DNA from: SVTX01 sp964629615 | GTDB lineage: Bacteria; Bacillota; Clostridia; Oscillospirales; CAG-272 | Direction of reading: 5' to 3' | DNA: 40,338 bases | NCBI GenBank assembly: GCA_964629615.1 | Contig: CAZVUD010000011.1 | Span: forward strand, 1-40,338 | Part shown: piece after piece, positions 1-9,165 of the stretch | Layout: every line of letters begins with the position of its first letter | Position numbering within the stretch: the stretch's first letter is position 1 | The notes under the pieces: generated by a model | What the model was told of the DNA's origin: nothing | The model's database searches: none | What the model saw: only the letters and a program-made list of their open reading frames with translations | Made by a program: the position numbers and the translations under genes

Positions 1-74
1 CCATAAGACCACTCTCTGATCATTTCCGGAGATGCCAGACCTATTTTTATAGATGAAAATTCATTACGTTCCAC
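1..74 (-). CDS. rpoC: RNA polymerase beta' subunit, N-terminal fragment
   Basis: Only the first 24 or so codons are in the window; the gene runs off the left edge. Reading leftward from a GTG at 72-74 gives a peptide beginning (M)ERNEFSSIKIGLASPEMI, the typical RpoC opening (F..I+IGLASPE.I..WS.G). An AGGAGA ribosome binding site lies 7 bases upstream of the GTG, which fixes the start. It follows rpoB by 47 bases, the normal rpoBC order, and is surely co-transcribed with it. RpoC forms the catalytic centre and DNA clamp of RNA polymerase together with RpoB. Confidence 0.9.
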   Translation of the reverse strand, partial: MERNEFSSIKIGLASPEMIREWSY

Positions 75-121
75 AGCTGTTCTCCTAACTGTATATATTT
101 AAATCACGGTTTATCGGTTTA

Positions 122-3100
122 TTAATCAAGATAGTCGGAGTCGTCGTCATAGACTTCGGTCTCAAACACATCTTCATCAGCGGCATCTTCTTCAATGGGA
201 TTGCCGTTTTCATCTTCAAACAAGAAGGATTCGCGAAGCTCATCGTCATCTGCGTGAACTGTCTCGGGGGATTCGATCATCTCATCGCTGGGCTGACCTG
301 AATAAGGCGATACCTCATCCTCGTTGCCGAGAGTTGAGAGCTTGATCTCCTCGCCGTTGCTGTCAAGCACACGGATATCGAGAGCCAGAGCCTGAAGCTC
401 CTTAACAAGTACCTTGAAGGATTCAGGTACACCGGGAGTAGGAATATTCTGTCCCTTAATGATAGCCTCATAAGCCTTACGTCTGCCTGTGATATCGTCA
501 GACTTGACTGTGAGGATCTCCTGAAGGGTATATGCTGCGCCATACGCCTCAAGTGCCCATACCTCCATCTCTCCGAATCTCTGTCCGCCGAACTGAGCTT
601 TACCGCCCAGAGGCTGCTGAGTTACAAGAGAGTAAGGACCGTTGGAACGTGCATGTATCTTATCATCAACAAGGTGATGCAGCTTAAGGTAATACATTAT
701 ACCTACAGTTACAGGGTTATCGAAGGGCTCGCCGGATCTTCCGTCGTAAAGTCTCTGCTTACCGTCGAATACCTTGAGCTTGCCTGCAAGTCTTAAGCTC
801 TCGCGGTAATTTATATCTGCCTTTTCTTCAGCGGAAAGCTTTCTGTATGTCTTGTTGCCCTCGTCATCGCAGATCTCCTCAAAGAGATCCTTGCCCTCGG
901 GGTTCTCGTTTGCAAACAGATCGCGGCTGTAGCCTGCCATCTGCAGACATTCAGAGATATCCTTTTCGTTTGCGCCGTCAAAGACAGGAGTCATTATCTT
1001 CCAGCCAAGCTTCTTGGACGCTATTCCAAGGTGTACCTCAAGCACCTGACCGATGTTCATACGGGAAGGAACGCCGAGAGGATTGAGCACGATGTCAAGA
1101 GGAGTACCGTCTGCAAGGAAAGGCATATCCTCGGGAGGAAGTATTCTTGAAACGACACCCTTGTTACCGTGTCTACCTGCCATCTTATCGCCCACAGAGA
1201 TCTTTCTCTTCTGTGCGATATAGAGCTTAACTACCTTGTTTACACCTGCGGGAAGGTCGTCGCCTGCCTCCTGTGAGAACACTCTCACATCAACTACAAC
1301 GCCGCTCTCACCGTGAGGAACGCGGAGAGATGTATCTCTGACTTCTCTTGCCTTTTCGCCGAAAATAGCGCGGAGAAGTCTTTCCTCTGCGGTAAGCTCT
1401 GTTTCGCCCTTGGGTGTTATCTTACCTACAAGGATATCGCCCGCTCTTACCTCAGTACCCTTCTTTACTATACCCTCTGCATTAAGATCCTTAAGTGCAT
1501 CCTCACCTACATTGGGTATCTCACGGGTGATCTCTTCCGGTCCGAGCTTCGTATCTCTTGCTTCATGTGTATATTCTTCAATGTGTACGGATGTATATAC
1601 GTCATCTCTTACGAGTCTTTCGTTAAGAAGAACGGCGTCCTCGTAGTTATATCCTTCCCATGTCATAAATCCGATAAGAGCATTCTTACCGAGAGATACT
1701 TCACCGTTGCATGTAGCAGGTCCGTCTGCGATGACCTCGCCTGCCTCTACCTTCTGACCTCTCTTTACGATAGGTCTCTGGTTTACACAGTTAGACTGGT
1801 TGGATCTCTTGAACTTTATGAGAGTATAAACATCCTTGTGACCGTCATCTCTTACGATCGTGATGCTGTTTGCGTCAACTCTTTCTACCGTACCTGCGTA
1901 CTTTGCCACAACTACGACACCCGAGTCAACAGCCGCCTTGTATTCCATACCCGTACCAACTATGGGAGAATCTGTTATGAGAAGCGGAACTGCCTGCTTC
2001 TGCATGTTTGCACCCATAAGCGCTCTGGAGTTGTCATCGTTCTCAAGGAAGGGGATCATAGCTGTTGCAACAGAAACCACCATCTTAGGAGAAACGTCCA
2101 TGAAATCAACGCGGGATACCTCGGCTTCAACGATCTCTGTCTTATCTCTTACAGTTACCTTCTTATTTATGAAGTGACCCTGATCGTCCAGGGGCTCGTT
2201 ACCCTGTGCAACTATATATGCATCCTCAACGTCAGCTGTCATGTAAACTACCTCGTCAGTAACTACATGCTCAACAGTTCCGTCGGGATGTGTGATATGC
2301 TCTACCTTACGGTAAGGAGCTTCGATAAATCCGTAATCGCTTACCTTAGCGTATGTCGTAAGGTAAGATATAAGACCGATGTTAGGACCTTCAGGCGTTT
2401 CGATAGGACACATTCTTCCGTAGTGTGTGTAGTGAACGTCACGCACGTCGAAGGATGCTCTGTCTCTTGAAAGACCACCGGGACCGAGAGCAGAAAGTCT
2501 TCTCTTATGTGTAAGCTCTGCCAAGGGGTTGTTCTGGTCCATGAACTGAGAGAGCTGTGAAGAACCAAAGAACTCTCTTATAGCCGTAGCAACAGGTCTT
2601 GTGTTTATGAGCGCCTGGGGAGTGAGCTTTTCGTTATCCTGCGTCGTCATTCTCTCCTTAACGATCTTGTCCATACGGGAGAAGCCTATACGCATCTGGT
2701 TCTGAAGTTGTTCGCCGACAGAGCGCACACGTCTGTTTCCAAGATGGTCGATATCGTCCACCTTACCTACCTCGTGTGTGAGGTCAAGCATATAGTTTAT
2801 GGAAGCGAATATATCGTCCTTTGTAATATGCTTGGGGCAAAGCTCGTCTATTCTCTCGCGCGCCATCTCCTTAGCCGCGTCAACATCGCCCTCACACTTC
2901 TCGCGGATGTCAAGAAGGGTGGCAATGCTTGCCTTTTCATTTACGCCGCAATCAACAAGGTCAAATCCGAGAATGTATTCAGGCTCTATCGTGTTGTTGG
3001 AGAGAACCTTTACTACATGACCGTGCTCGTTTTCAACATATGCCTCATTAACAGCAGCTCTTTCTGCCGCAAGAGCCATTTCGGATGTGAGCACCGTGCC

Positions 3101-4048
3101 CTTTTCAAACAAAACCTCACCTGTGAGAGGACTGATAACGTCCTCTGCAAGGCGTCTGTTTGCAAGACGCTCGGAAATAGCCATCTTCTTATTATATTTA
3201 TAGCGTCCTACTGCTCTGATATCGTATCTTCTGGAGTCAAAGAAATAGTTATTTATAAGTACCTGAGCGGACTCAACCAGCGGAGGCTCACCGGGACGGA
3301 GCTTCTTGTATATCTCCTTAAGTGCCTCAACTACACATGTAGAGCCATTGCGTGCCGCAAGCTCTTCGCACTCATCCTTTTCGAACGTAGTGATAAGTCT
3401 TGCGTCCTCACCGAGAAGTGCAAATATCTCTTCTCTTGACTCAAGACCCAGTGCATGTATGAACATGGTCATGGGAACCTTGCGGTTCTTGTCTATACGA
3501 ACGTAAAGAACGCCGTTTATATCGCTCTCATACTCAAGCCATGCGCCTCTGTAAGGAATGATCTGGGCGGCATATGTTCTCTTACCTGTCTTATCCACCT
3601 CTGACGAATAGTACATACCGGGAGAACGAACGAGCTGTGATACGATTACACGCTCTGCACCGTTTATAACGAAAGTACCCGTCTCAGTCATAAGCGGGAA
3701 ATCGCCGAGATATATATCGGAGTATTTTACATCTCCTGTTTGTTTGTTGGTAAGTCTAACATTTACCTTAAGGGGTGCTGCGTAGTTAACGTCGCGCTCC
3801 TTGCACTCTTCTATCGGATACTTTGTCTTTGTATCAATAGAATAGGAAATAAAATCGATCGACAGATTGCCCGAATAGTCCGTGATAGGGGACACGTCGC
3901 GCAATACTTCCATAAGACCTTCCTTCAAGAACCAGTCAAATGATTTTGTCTGAATTTCAACCAGATTGGGCAACTCGAGATTGAATCGGGAACGGGAAAA
4001 AGACATTCTCGTATTCTTACCGAGCTTTTGCTCTTTTACATTGACCAT
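122..4048 (-). CDS. rpoB: DNA-directed RNA polymerase subunit beta
   Basis: RpoB, about 1308 residues, the full length for a Firmicutes beta subunit. The rifampicin pocket is visible near residues 495-525 (GSSQLSQFMDQNNPL, then HKRRLSALGPGGL); Asp, His and Ser at the classical resistance positions 516, 526 and 531 (E. coli numbering) are wild type, so the sequence predicts sensitivity. It is followed by the conserved CPIETPEGPNIGLI. The C-terminus, after the beta'-contacting region, is a long acidic tail (about 60 residues rich in Asp/Glu). I place the start at the ATG at 4048 (MVNVKEQKLG), 11 bases after a GGAG; a TTG seven codons upstream is possible but has no ribosome binding site. Unusually, the gene upstream is not rplL but a phosphodiesterase gene. 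Confidence 0.97.
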   Translation of the reverse strand: MVNVKEQKLGKNTRMSFSRSRFNLELPNLVEIQTKSFDWFLKEGLMEVLRDVSPITDYSGNLSIDFISYSIDTKTKYPIEECKERDVNYAAPLKVNVRLTNKQTGDVKYSDIYLGDFPLMTETGTFVINGAERVIVSQLVRSPGMYYSSEVDKTGKRTYAAQIIPYRGAWLEYESDINGVLYVRIDKNRKVPMTMFIHALGLESREEIFALLGEDARLITTFEKDECEELAARNGSTCVVEALKEIYKKLRPGEPPLVESAQVLINNYFFDSRRYDIRAVGRYKYNKKMAISERLANRRLAEDVISPLTGEVLFEKGTVLTSEMALAAERAAVNEAYVENEHGHVVKVLSNNTIEPEYILGFDLVDCGVNEKASIATLLDIREKCEGDVDAAKEMARERIDELCPKHITKDDIFASINYMLDLTHEVGKVDDIDHLGNRRVRSVGEQLQNQMRIGFSRMDKIVKERMTTQDNEKLTPQALINTRPVATAIREFFGSSQLSQFMDQNNPLAELTHKRRLSALGPGGLSRDRASFDVRDVHYTHYGRMCPIETPEGPNIGLISYLTTYAKVSDYGFIEAPYRKVEHITHPDGTVEHVVTDEVVYMTADVEDAYIVAQGNEPLDDQGHFINKKVTVRDKTEIVEAEVSRVDFMDVSPKMVVSVATAMIPFLENDDNSRALMGANMQKQAVPLLITDSPIVGTGMEYKAAVDSGVVVVAKYAGTVERVDANSITIVRDDGHKDVYTLIKFKRSNQSNCVNQRPIVKRGQKVEAGEVIADGPATCNGEVSLGKNALIGFMTWEGYNYEDAVLLNERLVRDDVYTSVHIEEYTHEARDTKLGPEEITREIPNVGEDALKDLNAEGIVKKGTEVRAGDILVGKITPKGETELTAEERLLRAIFGEKAREVRDTSLRVPHGESGVVVDVRVFSQEAGDDLPAGVNKVVKLYIAQKRKISVGDKMAGRHGNKGVVSRILPPEDMPFLADGTPLDIVLNPLGVPSRMNIGQVLEVHLGIASKKLGWKIMTPVFDGANEKDISECLQMAGYSRDLFANENPEGKDLFEEICDDEGNKTYRKLSAEEKADINYRESLRLAGKLKVFDGKQRLYDGRSGEPFDNPVTVGIMYYLKLHHLVDDKIHARSNGPYSLVTQQPLGGKAQFGGQRFGEMEVWALEAYGAAYTLQEILTVKSDDITGRRKAYEAIIKGQNIPTPGVPESFKVLVKELQALALDIRVLDSNGEEIKLSTLGNEDEVSPYSGQPSDEMIESPETVHADDDELRESFLFEDENGNPIEEDAADEDVFETEVYDDDSDYLD

Positions 4049-4182
4049 TAAATCAATCACTCCATTCAATGAATTAGCGGCTACATACTCCGTATCGCCA
4101 AGAAACGATCAAGGAAAAACGTCGCATTTTGCCTGATTGCTTATAAGACTCCATAATACAAGCTATTATAATGCAGTTTAGT

Positions 4183-4211
4183 ATTTTATCATATATTGTC
4201 AAGCTTGTCAA
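4183..4211 (-). promoter_or_regulatory. Sigma-A promoter of rpoBC
   Basis: Reading leftward: TTGACA (4206-4211), 17-base spacer, TAAAAT (4183-4188) preceded by TG at the extended -10 position. It leaves a leader of about 130 bases before the rpoB ATG. A second TTGACA at 4197-4202 pairs less well with TAAACT at 4175-4180 (16-base spacer). With its own promoter, rpoBC here appears independent of the ribosomal protein L10/L12 operon. Confidence 0.65.
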
Positions 4212-4407
4212 GGGGTTTTTATAAAATTTTACAATTTTTTTCAGATTTTTGAATTTGTGGAGAAAAGTCGGGGTTGATGGGATCGTTTTTCGGGGGAATA
4301 GTATAAAAAAGAGGGGTGATAAGGCGAGGAAAAACTGTAAAATGACACCTCATCATTTCTCCCACCGGAGAAGGATTCGCCCCTACGGATGTTATAGATT
4401 TTATGTA

Positions 4408-4708
4408 CCTGTCGTTACATAAAGTAATCATAAAACAATATTTTTTCGGACCGTCGGCAACTTGCTTGCATTCGTCGGTCCGTAAAAACAACAAGATACC
4501 GATCATTTCACGTCAACATAATGTACAATATTATTATGATAACCTGTAGGGACTGGCGTCCCCGACAGTCCGCATAACATTGGATTTATATTTATTCCAC
4601 GGCTACATGATACATTCAAAGTAATTCATAACATGCGAGGAAGTTTTTTGCCAAGCTTTTTTTCAAAAAAGCGGAGTTTTTTGCCAAGCTTTTTTCAAAA
4701 AGCGGAAA
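4408..4708 (-). repeat. Intergenic repeat element, copy 1 (inverted relative to copy 2)
   Basis: About 300 bases, read on the minus strand, match 39586-39993 read on the plus strand with roughly 85-90% identity by eye. Recognisable modules are a tandem unit built on AAGCTTGGCAAAAAAC; a block starting CATGTTATGAATTACTTTG; a stem-loop around GGGACTGGCGTCCCC; and a second stem-loop starting GGACCGACGAATGCAAGC and ending CGGTCC. No open reading frame of substance is conserved. It lies between the terminator of the YmdB-type gene and the rpoB promoter. It may be a non-autonomous mobile or REP-like intergenic element; no terminal inverted repeats or target duplication are evident. Confidence 0.75.
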
Positions 4709-4710
4709 AC

Positions 4711-4740
4711 AAGAAAGAGGATCATGCGATCCTCTTTCTT
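4711..4740 (-). terminator. Rho-independent terminator after the YmdB-type gene
   Basis: Perfect 13-bp stem with a 4-base loop (AAGAAAGAGGATC and its complement), starting 6 bases after the stop codon of the phosphodiesterase gene. U-rich sequence is modest (CTTTCTTG), so efficiency is uncertain. Confidence 0.6.
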
Positions 4741-4746
4741 TGGGTA

Positions 4747-5517
4747 TTAAAAGCTTATTCTTTTGATGCTCACCTTTTTACTGTCAGCATTTATATCAAA
4801 TATAACGCCGTTTGCGCGTATCTCACCGTCAGCAACGGTAAACCTTGCAGGAAGATGATTTCTCATCTTATATATTACAGCGTCGGCATCCGTTCCGAGA
4901 ATACCGTTTACAGCGCCGGTCATTCCCACATCGGTAATATATGCGCTTCCGCTCGGAAGTATCTGCTCGTCCGCAGTCTGAACGTGAGTGTGCGTGCCGA
5001 ATATCATGTTTATCTTGCCGTCAAAATATCGCGCGATCGCATATTTTTCGCTTGTCGCCTCTGCATGTATGTCAAGAAGAGAGATATCATATTTTCCTTC
5101 CTCTGCGCCCAGAATGCATTCCACCGCATCAAACGGAGAATCAAGCGCATCCATAAACGCCGTTCCCTGAACATTGATGCAAAGCAGCCTGTATCCGTTT
5201 GCATTTATTATACTGCTTCCGTAGCCGGGAGCCGTGGGCGGATAATTTGCAGGGCGGATTATCTTGTCGGGATTTTCATCCAGATAAGAATACAGATCCC
5301 TTTTGGCAAAGGTGTGATTGCCCATGGTCATAAAATCAACGCCTGCCGACAATAATTCCTCGGCTTGGTTTTTTGAAAGACCGTGTATATCGCTCGCATT
5401 TTCCGCATTTGCCACCACAAGATCACAGGAAAGTTCCTGCCTGATCTTCCACAGCTTGCTCCTCAGATATTCAACGGCGCGTACCCCGACTATATCTCCA
5501 AGAACCAAAATCCTCAT
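4747..5517 (-). CDS. ymdB: YmdB-family metallophosphoesterase (2',3'-cyclic nucleotide phosphodiesterase type)
   Basis: 256 residues, the usual size of the family (B. subtilis YmdB is about 264). Di-metal ligands are in place: Asp8 in GDIVG, Glu39 in NAENAS, Asn67-His68 in GNH, His151, and His176/His178 in GTHTHVQT. Family members hydrolyse 2',3'-cAMP and affect RNA turnover and the biofilm/motility decision in Bacillus; whether that holds here is inference. It sits 29 bases downstream of mnmE on the same strand and ends in a terminator, so it is probably the last gene of the rpmH-to-mnmE block. The usual Gly-Arg after GDIVG is replaced (GDIVGVRAV). The ribosome binding site is weak (GGAA). 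Confidence 0.88.
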   Translation of the reverse strand: MRILVLGDIVGVRAVEYLRSKLWKIRQELSCDLVVANAENASDIHGLSKNQAEELLSAGVDFMTMGNHTFAKRDLYSYLDENPDKIIRPANYPPTAPGYGSSIINANGYRLLCINVQGTAFMDALDSPFDAVECILGAEEGKYDISLLDIHAEATSEKYAIARYFDGKINMIFGTHTHVQTADEQILPSGSAYITDVGMTGAVNGILGTDADAVIYKMRNHLPARFTVADGEIRANGVIFDINADSKKVSIKRISF

Positions 5518-5546
5518 ATCATTTTCCGTTTCTATACTGTAAAATT

Positions 5547-6938
5547 TTATTTTCCAACGCAGAACTTTGAAAATATCTCAGATACAACATCCTCGGATAC
5601 CGCTCTGCCGTCTATCTCGGACAGCCTCTGCATTGCAAGCTCTACCTCAGAGCAGCATATCTCAAGCGGATGTCCGCCCTCTATCGCAACTATTGCCGAC
5701 GAGAGAGCCGATATCGCAAGATCGACAGACGCGCTCTGACGCGCATTTACTATCATCGCATCGTTTCCCGTGTCAAGATCCTTGTCTATATATATCTGCT
5801 CGCACAGATCGGACAGAGCATCAAGGCAAGACTCATCTTTCGCCGAGATCCTTGCACTGTACTGAAAGCCGCTTGCTATCTCGTCATATTCAGACCTGTA
5901 TCCAAGATCCGACTTGTTTATGACAGCCACAGCGACTGCTCCGAGCGACTTTACATAGGAAATAAGATTTTTCTCTTCGTCTGAGCATTCCTTTGAGCCG
6001 TCAAGCACCAAAAATATCAGCTCGGCTTTGCTTGCCGCATCCCTTGCCCTGTCAATGCCTATCTTTTCAACCATGTCATCCGACTCGCGTATGCCTGCAG
6101 TATCAAAAAGCTGGAGCACGACTCTGCCGAGATTGACCTTTCCGCATAATATGTCGCGCGTAGTTCCCTCAACATCGGTAACTATCGCCGCATCCGTGCC
6201 CATGAGCATGTTGTAAAGCGATGACTTACCCGCGTTCGTCTTGCCGAGTATCACGGTGTTTATACCCTCGGTAACCGCCTTTCCTGTGCGGTATGTCTTG
6301 CTTAAAGCTTTAAGCTTCAGCAGTGCCTCATTAAGCAATGATACCATTTCTTCATTGCTTATGTCCGCAATATCCTCGTCAGGGTAATCTATGTGCGCAA
6401 ACACAGCCGCCAAAACCGCGCGCAAGGAAGAATATATCTCTTCTATTTTTGAGGTCAATACTCCCCTCATGCCCGCTCTTGATACCAATATCTGCTCATC
6501 CGTCGTCGCATCAAGCAGTGCACCGAGAGATTCGGCTTCATTCAGTCCCATCTTGCCGTTGACAAATGCGCGGCGCGTGAATTCCCCTGCAGTTGCATGC
6601 CTTGCACCGCAGATAAGACAGGCAGACAGCACCTTTTCTGTAACAAGTATTCCTCCGTGACAGGATATCTCGACCGTGTCCTCGCCCGTAAAGCTGCGCG
6701 GCGCGCGGAACACTGTAGCTATTCCGTCATCTATAAGTATCTTGCGGTCACCATCGTAAGTATATATATTTCCGTAGGTCGCACGGTAAGACTCCACCTG
6801 TGAGAGATCCTTGCCGCTTACAGGACAAAACACCCTGCAAGCGATCTCAACAGCTCTCTCGCCCGATATTCGTATAAGGGCAACGCCGCCCTTGCCAAAT
6901 GGTGTGCTTACGGCGGCAACAGTATCAAAAAGGTCCAT
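5547..6938 (-). CDS. mnmE: tRNA uridine-5-carboxymethylaminomethyl modification GTPase MnmE
   Basis: 463 residues, full length. It opens with the formyl-THF-binding N-terminal domain (DTVAAVSTPFGKGGVALIRISG). The G domain has a P-loop at 232-239 (GKTNAGKS), the G2 Thr in EGTTRD, DTAG (G3) and NKSD (G4). It ends with the invariant C-terminal Cys in CVGK (460-463). MnmE works with MnmG to modify U34 of certain tRNAs at the wobble base. Gene order jag-mnmE is the standard origin-proximal arrangement in Firmicutes; mnmG is not adjacent here. Confidence 0.97.
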   Translation of the reverse strand: MDLFDTVAAVSTPFGKGGVALIRISGERAVEIACRVFCPVSGKDLSQVESYRATYGNIYTYDGDRKILIDDGIATVFRAPRSFTGEDTVEISCHGGILVTEKVLSACLICGARHATAGEFTRRAFVNGKMGLNEAESLGALLDATTDEQILVSRAGMRGVLTSKIEEIYSSLRAVLAAVFAHIDYPDEDIADISNEEMVSLLNEALLKLKALSKTYRTGKAVTEGINTVILGKTNAGKSSLYNMLMGTDAAIVTDVEGTTRDILCGKVNLGRVVLQLFDTAGIRESDDMVEKIGIDRARDAASKAELIFLVLDGSKECSDEEKNLISYVKSLGAVAVAVINKSDLGYRSEYDEIASGFQYSARISAKDESCLDALSDLCEQIYIDKDLDTGNDAMIVNARQSASVDLAISALSSAIVAIEGGHPLEICCSEVELAMQRLSEIDGRAVSEDVVSEIFSKFCVGK

Positions 6939-6972
6939 AATCTTCTTTCCTTAATATATTACCTGAAATTTC

Positions 6973-7000
6973 GGGAGAAGCTAATTATTTAGCTCCTCCC
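6973..7000 (-). terminator. Hairpin between jag and mnmE
   Basis: Inverted repeat of 12 bases each side (GGGAG then AGCTAA, one mismatch) with a 4-base loop, in the 73-base gap between jag and mnmE. No long U tract follows in the direction of transcription, so it may be an RNA-processing or weak attenuation structure rather than a full terminator. Confidence 0.4.
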
Positions 7001-7011
7001 TTTAGTGATAC

Positions 7012-7680
7012 TCACTTTTTGTTTTTCTGATCCTCAAGATATATGACGATCTTTCTGTTGTTTTCAGAGCCTATGGAATTTGTGGAAACTCCCTCGATAT
7101 TCTGTATCTCGGAATGTATGATCCTTCTCTCATAGGGATTCATGGGTTCAAGCATAACGCTCTTCTTGTACTTAAGCACCTTGTCCGCCATCTTTCTTGC
7201 AAGCTCTCTGAGAGTTTCCTCTCTCTTAGCTCTGTATCCCTCGGCATCAACAGATATCTTTACATACTCGCGCTTCTCGCCGTCAACCTTCTTGTTTGCG
7301 GCAAGATTTGCAAGATACTGTATGCTGTCAAGAGTATCGCCGTGGTGACCGATAAGAATGCCTGCGCCCTCGCCTGTGATATCGATAAGCTTTGCGTCAT
7401 TGTCTGTCGACTTGAGCTCAACATTTACCGCAAGACCCATATCCTCTACAAGAGTCTTAACAAATCTGAGAGCAAGATCCTCTCCCTTTTCGTTATATAC
7501 AGCCTGTATCTTTGCAGGAACCGCTCCGATACCGAAAAGTCCCTTCTTAGGCTCGTCTATCACGGTGTACTCAAGCTTTTCCGCAGGAACGCCAAGCTCC
7601 TTTGCAGCCAAAGCAAGTGCTTCCTCTATTGTTTTACCTGTTGTTATTACTTCTTTTTTCACGACTAACCTCTGTGTCAT
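7012..7680 (-). CDS. jag: Jag/KhpB RNA-binding protein
   Basis: 222 residues. The Jag-N domain spans about 1-52 and has the typical KK.GLFGIG motif. A KH domain lies at about 75-150 (IGHHGDTLDSIQYL, the GxxG-type loop written GHHGDT). An R3H domain follows at about 155-215, with MNPYERRIIH as its core. KhpB pairs with KhpA and binds RNA; in Gram-positive cocci it affects cell division and elongation. The start codon overlaps the yidC stop (ATGA), so the two are translationally coupled, as in most Firmicutes. Confidence 0.95.
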   Translation of the reverse strand: MTQRLVVKKEVITTGKTIEEALALAAKELGVPAEKLEYTVIDEPKKGLFGIGAVPAKIQAVYNEKGEDLALRFVKTLVEDMGLAVNVELKSTDNDAKLIDITGEGAGILIGHHGDTLDSIQYLANLAANKKVDGEKREYVKISVDAEGYRAKREETLRELARKMADKVLKYKKSVMLEPMNPYERRIIHSEIQNIEGVSTNSIGSENNRKIVIYLEDQKNKK

Positions 7681-9140
7681 TCTGTTTTTTCTTTATTTTT
7701 CTTTTTGTCTTTTTTGGATCTCTTCTCTGCCTTCTCGCCTTCATCTGAATGTCTGTCATCATCCTTGAGCGTAGTGCCCTCGGTCATTGCATTCTCGGGA
7801 AGTGCGGGTGCAGCCTCACTCTCGCTCTCGTCGTCATCGCTGTAATATGCAGATGCCTGAGCCTCGGGAGCTTCACCGATATAGTTGCCCATCTCGTCGT
7901 AATCCTCATCGTCGATATGATGGAGCGATCTTACGGTTCCTACCCTTTCGGACTTTTCGACCTTCTTCGGTGTCTTGCCTGCAAGCTCTCTTTCAGCCGC
8001 CTTGTAATCCTCCTCGGTAAACTTGGGGAACGGCATTGCCTTTGTAAGTATGAACTGCTTTGCAAGTCCGACAAAGCTTCTGAATATCCAATATACACCT
8101 ACTGCCGCAGGTATAGCAAACGTAAAGAACACGCTCATCATAGGCATCATAATATCCATCATGGTATTTGAGCATGCCTGCTGACGGTCGTCCACGCTCT
8201 GTGTGGGCTGGAAGGTGAGCTTTCTCTGAAGCTTCGATGTTACATAGTACGCAACGAATGTAAGCACCGGAACTGCGAGCAACCACCAATATTTGGATTC
8301 GGACGGTGAGAAGGAGGGTACGTAACCCATGTTAAGAGAGCCAATGTTAAAGTTGGGCGCGTCCTCGATTATCTCGGATACCCTTTCAAACACAGCGTCA
8401 CCGTTTGCGCAGAAGTTCTTTATTCCTTCAAACGCCGCAACGCCCTGCTCTCTCATCTTACTGAACATTTCGATAGTGCCTCTTGTGTTTCCTACCGCCA
8501 GTCCAAGACCTCCGTTTTCAACAGAGGCAGTCATATAGCTGTATATTACATTGGTAAACTGTGTTGACGCTCCAAGCACATACTTGAACGGGTCTATAAC
8601 AACGTAATAAAGAGCCATAACTATGGGGAGCTGGATGAGCAAGGGCAGACAACCGCTCATGGGATTGTAATTTTCCTGCTGATAAAGCTCCTGTATCTCC
8701 TGATTGATCCTTTGCTGTGTTTTTTGGTCGTTTCTGCCTGCATATTTCTTTCTTATAGCCATTTCCTTGGGCTTGAGCAGTGCCTGCTTACGCGAGGTGT
8801 TCTGCTGTTTTATGCCAAAGGGTACCATAAGGATCTCTATGACTATGGCAAAAATGAACAGTGCAAGAATGTAGCTCTTCCACGGTACTATTGCGGTAAA
8901 CCAATCTATAAGCGTTCCGAGCCATGAAAGTATCGTATCAAGAAAGCCTCTGTCTTCCTCAAACTCGACTGTTGTGTCCTTCCAGTATGTCGCAGGATCG
9001 TCTGCGTGCTCGTTGCTCTCGGTAAAGCTCGTACCTGATGCGCAACCTGAAAGGAGAACCACTCCGAGCATAAGGACAGCCATAAGGAGGGCTACCTTGC
9101 GAATGATCCTTGCCTTACTTTTTGTGTTTTCTTTTCTCAT
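7677..9140 (-). CDS. yidC: Membrane protein insertase YidC/Oxa1/SpoIIIJ family
   Basis: 487 residues, long for a Gram-positive YidC (usually 260-350). The N-terminus is a lipoprotein-type signal ending LLSGC, then a short exposed segment. A first transmembrane helix (SYILALFIFAIVIEILMVPF) precedes a positively charged hairpin (KQQNTSRKQALLKPKEM). The second core helix (CLPLLIQLPIVMALYYVVI) is followed by an insert of about 90 residues, probably outside the cell, then the last three helices near residues 275-370. The last 110 residues are hydrophilic and charged, ending KRSKKDKKKNKEKTE, a basic tail that could contact ribosomes. YidC inserts and folds membrane proteins alone or with Sec. Confidence 0.95.
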   Translation of the reverse strand: MRKENTKSKARIIRKVALLMAVLMLGVVLLSGCASGTSFTESNEHADDPATYWKDTTVEFEEDRGFLDTILSWLGTLIDWFTAIVPWKSYILALFIFAIVIEILMVPFGIKQQNTSRKQALLKPKEMAIRKKYAGRNDQKTQQRINQEIQELYQQENYNPMSGCLPLLIQLPIVMALYYVVIDPFKYVLGASTQFTNVIYSYMTASVENGGLGLAVGNTRGTIEMFSKMREQGVAAFEGIKNFCANGDAVFERVSEIIEDAPNFNIGSLNMGYVPSFSPSESKYWWLLAVPVLTFVAYYVTSKLQRKLTFQPTQSVDDRQQACSNTMMDIMMPMMSVFFTFAIPAAVGVYWIFRSFVGLAKQFILTKAMPFPKFTEEDYKAAERELAGKTPKKVEKSERVGTVRSLHHIDDEDYDEMGNYIGEAPEAQASAYYSDDDESESEAAPALPENAMTEGTTLKDDDRHSDEGEKAEKRSKKDKKKNKEKTE

Positions 9141-9165
9141 GTTTTTAAAATAGTCCTCTCACATA

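Noticed and set aside
1313..2470. A 385-codon open frame on the plus strand
   Set aside because: It is antisense to rpoB; its translation has no family features and its codon pattern follows from rpoB codon bias.
4219..4506. Short frame in the intergenic repeat, echoed at 39908-40093
   Set aside because: The similar peptides only reflect the shared non-coding repeat; the frames start and end at unrelated positions and have no ribosome binding sites.
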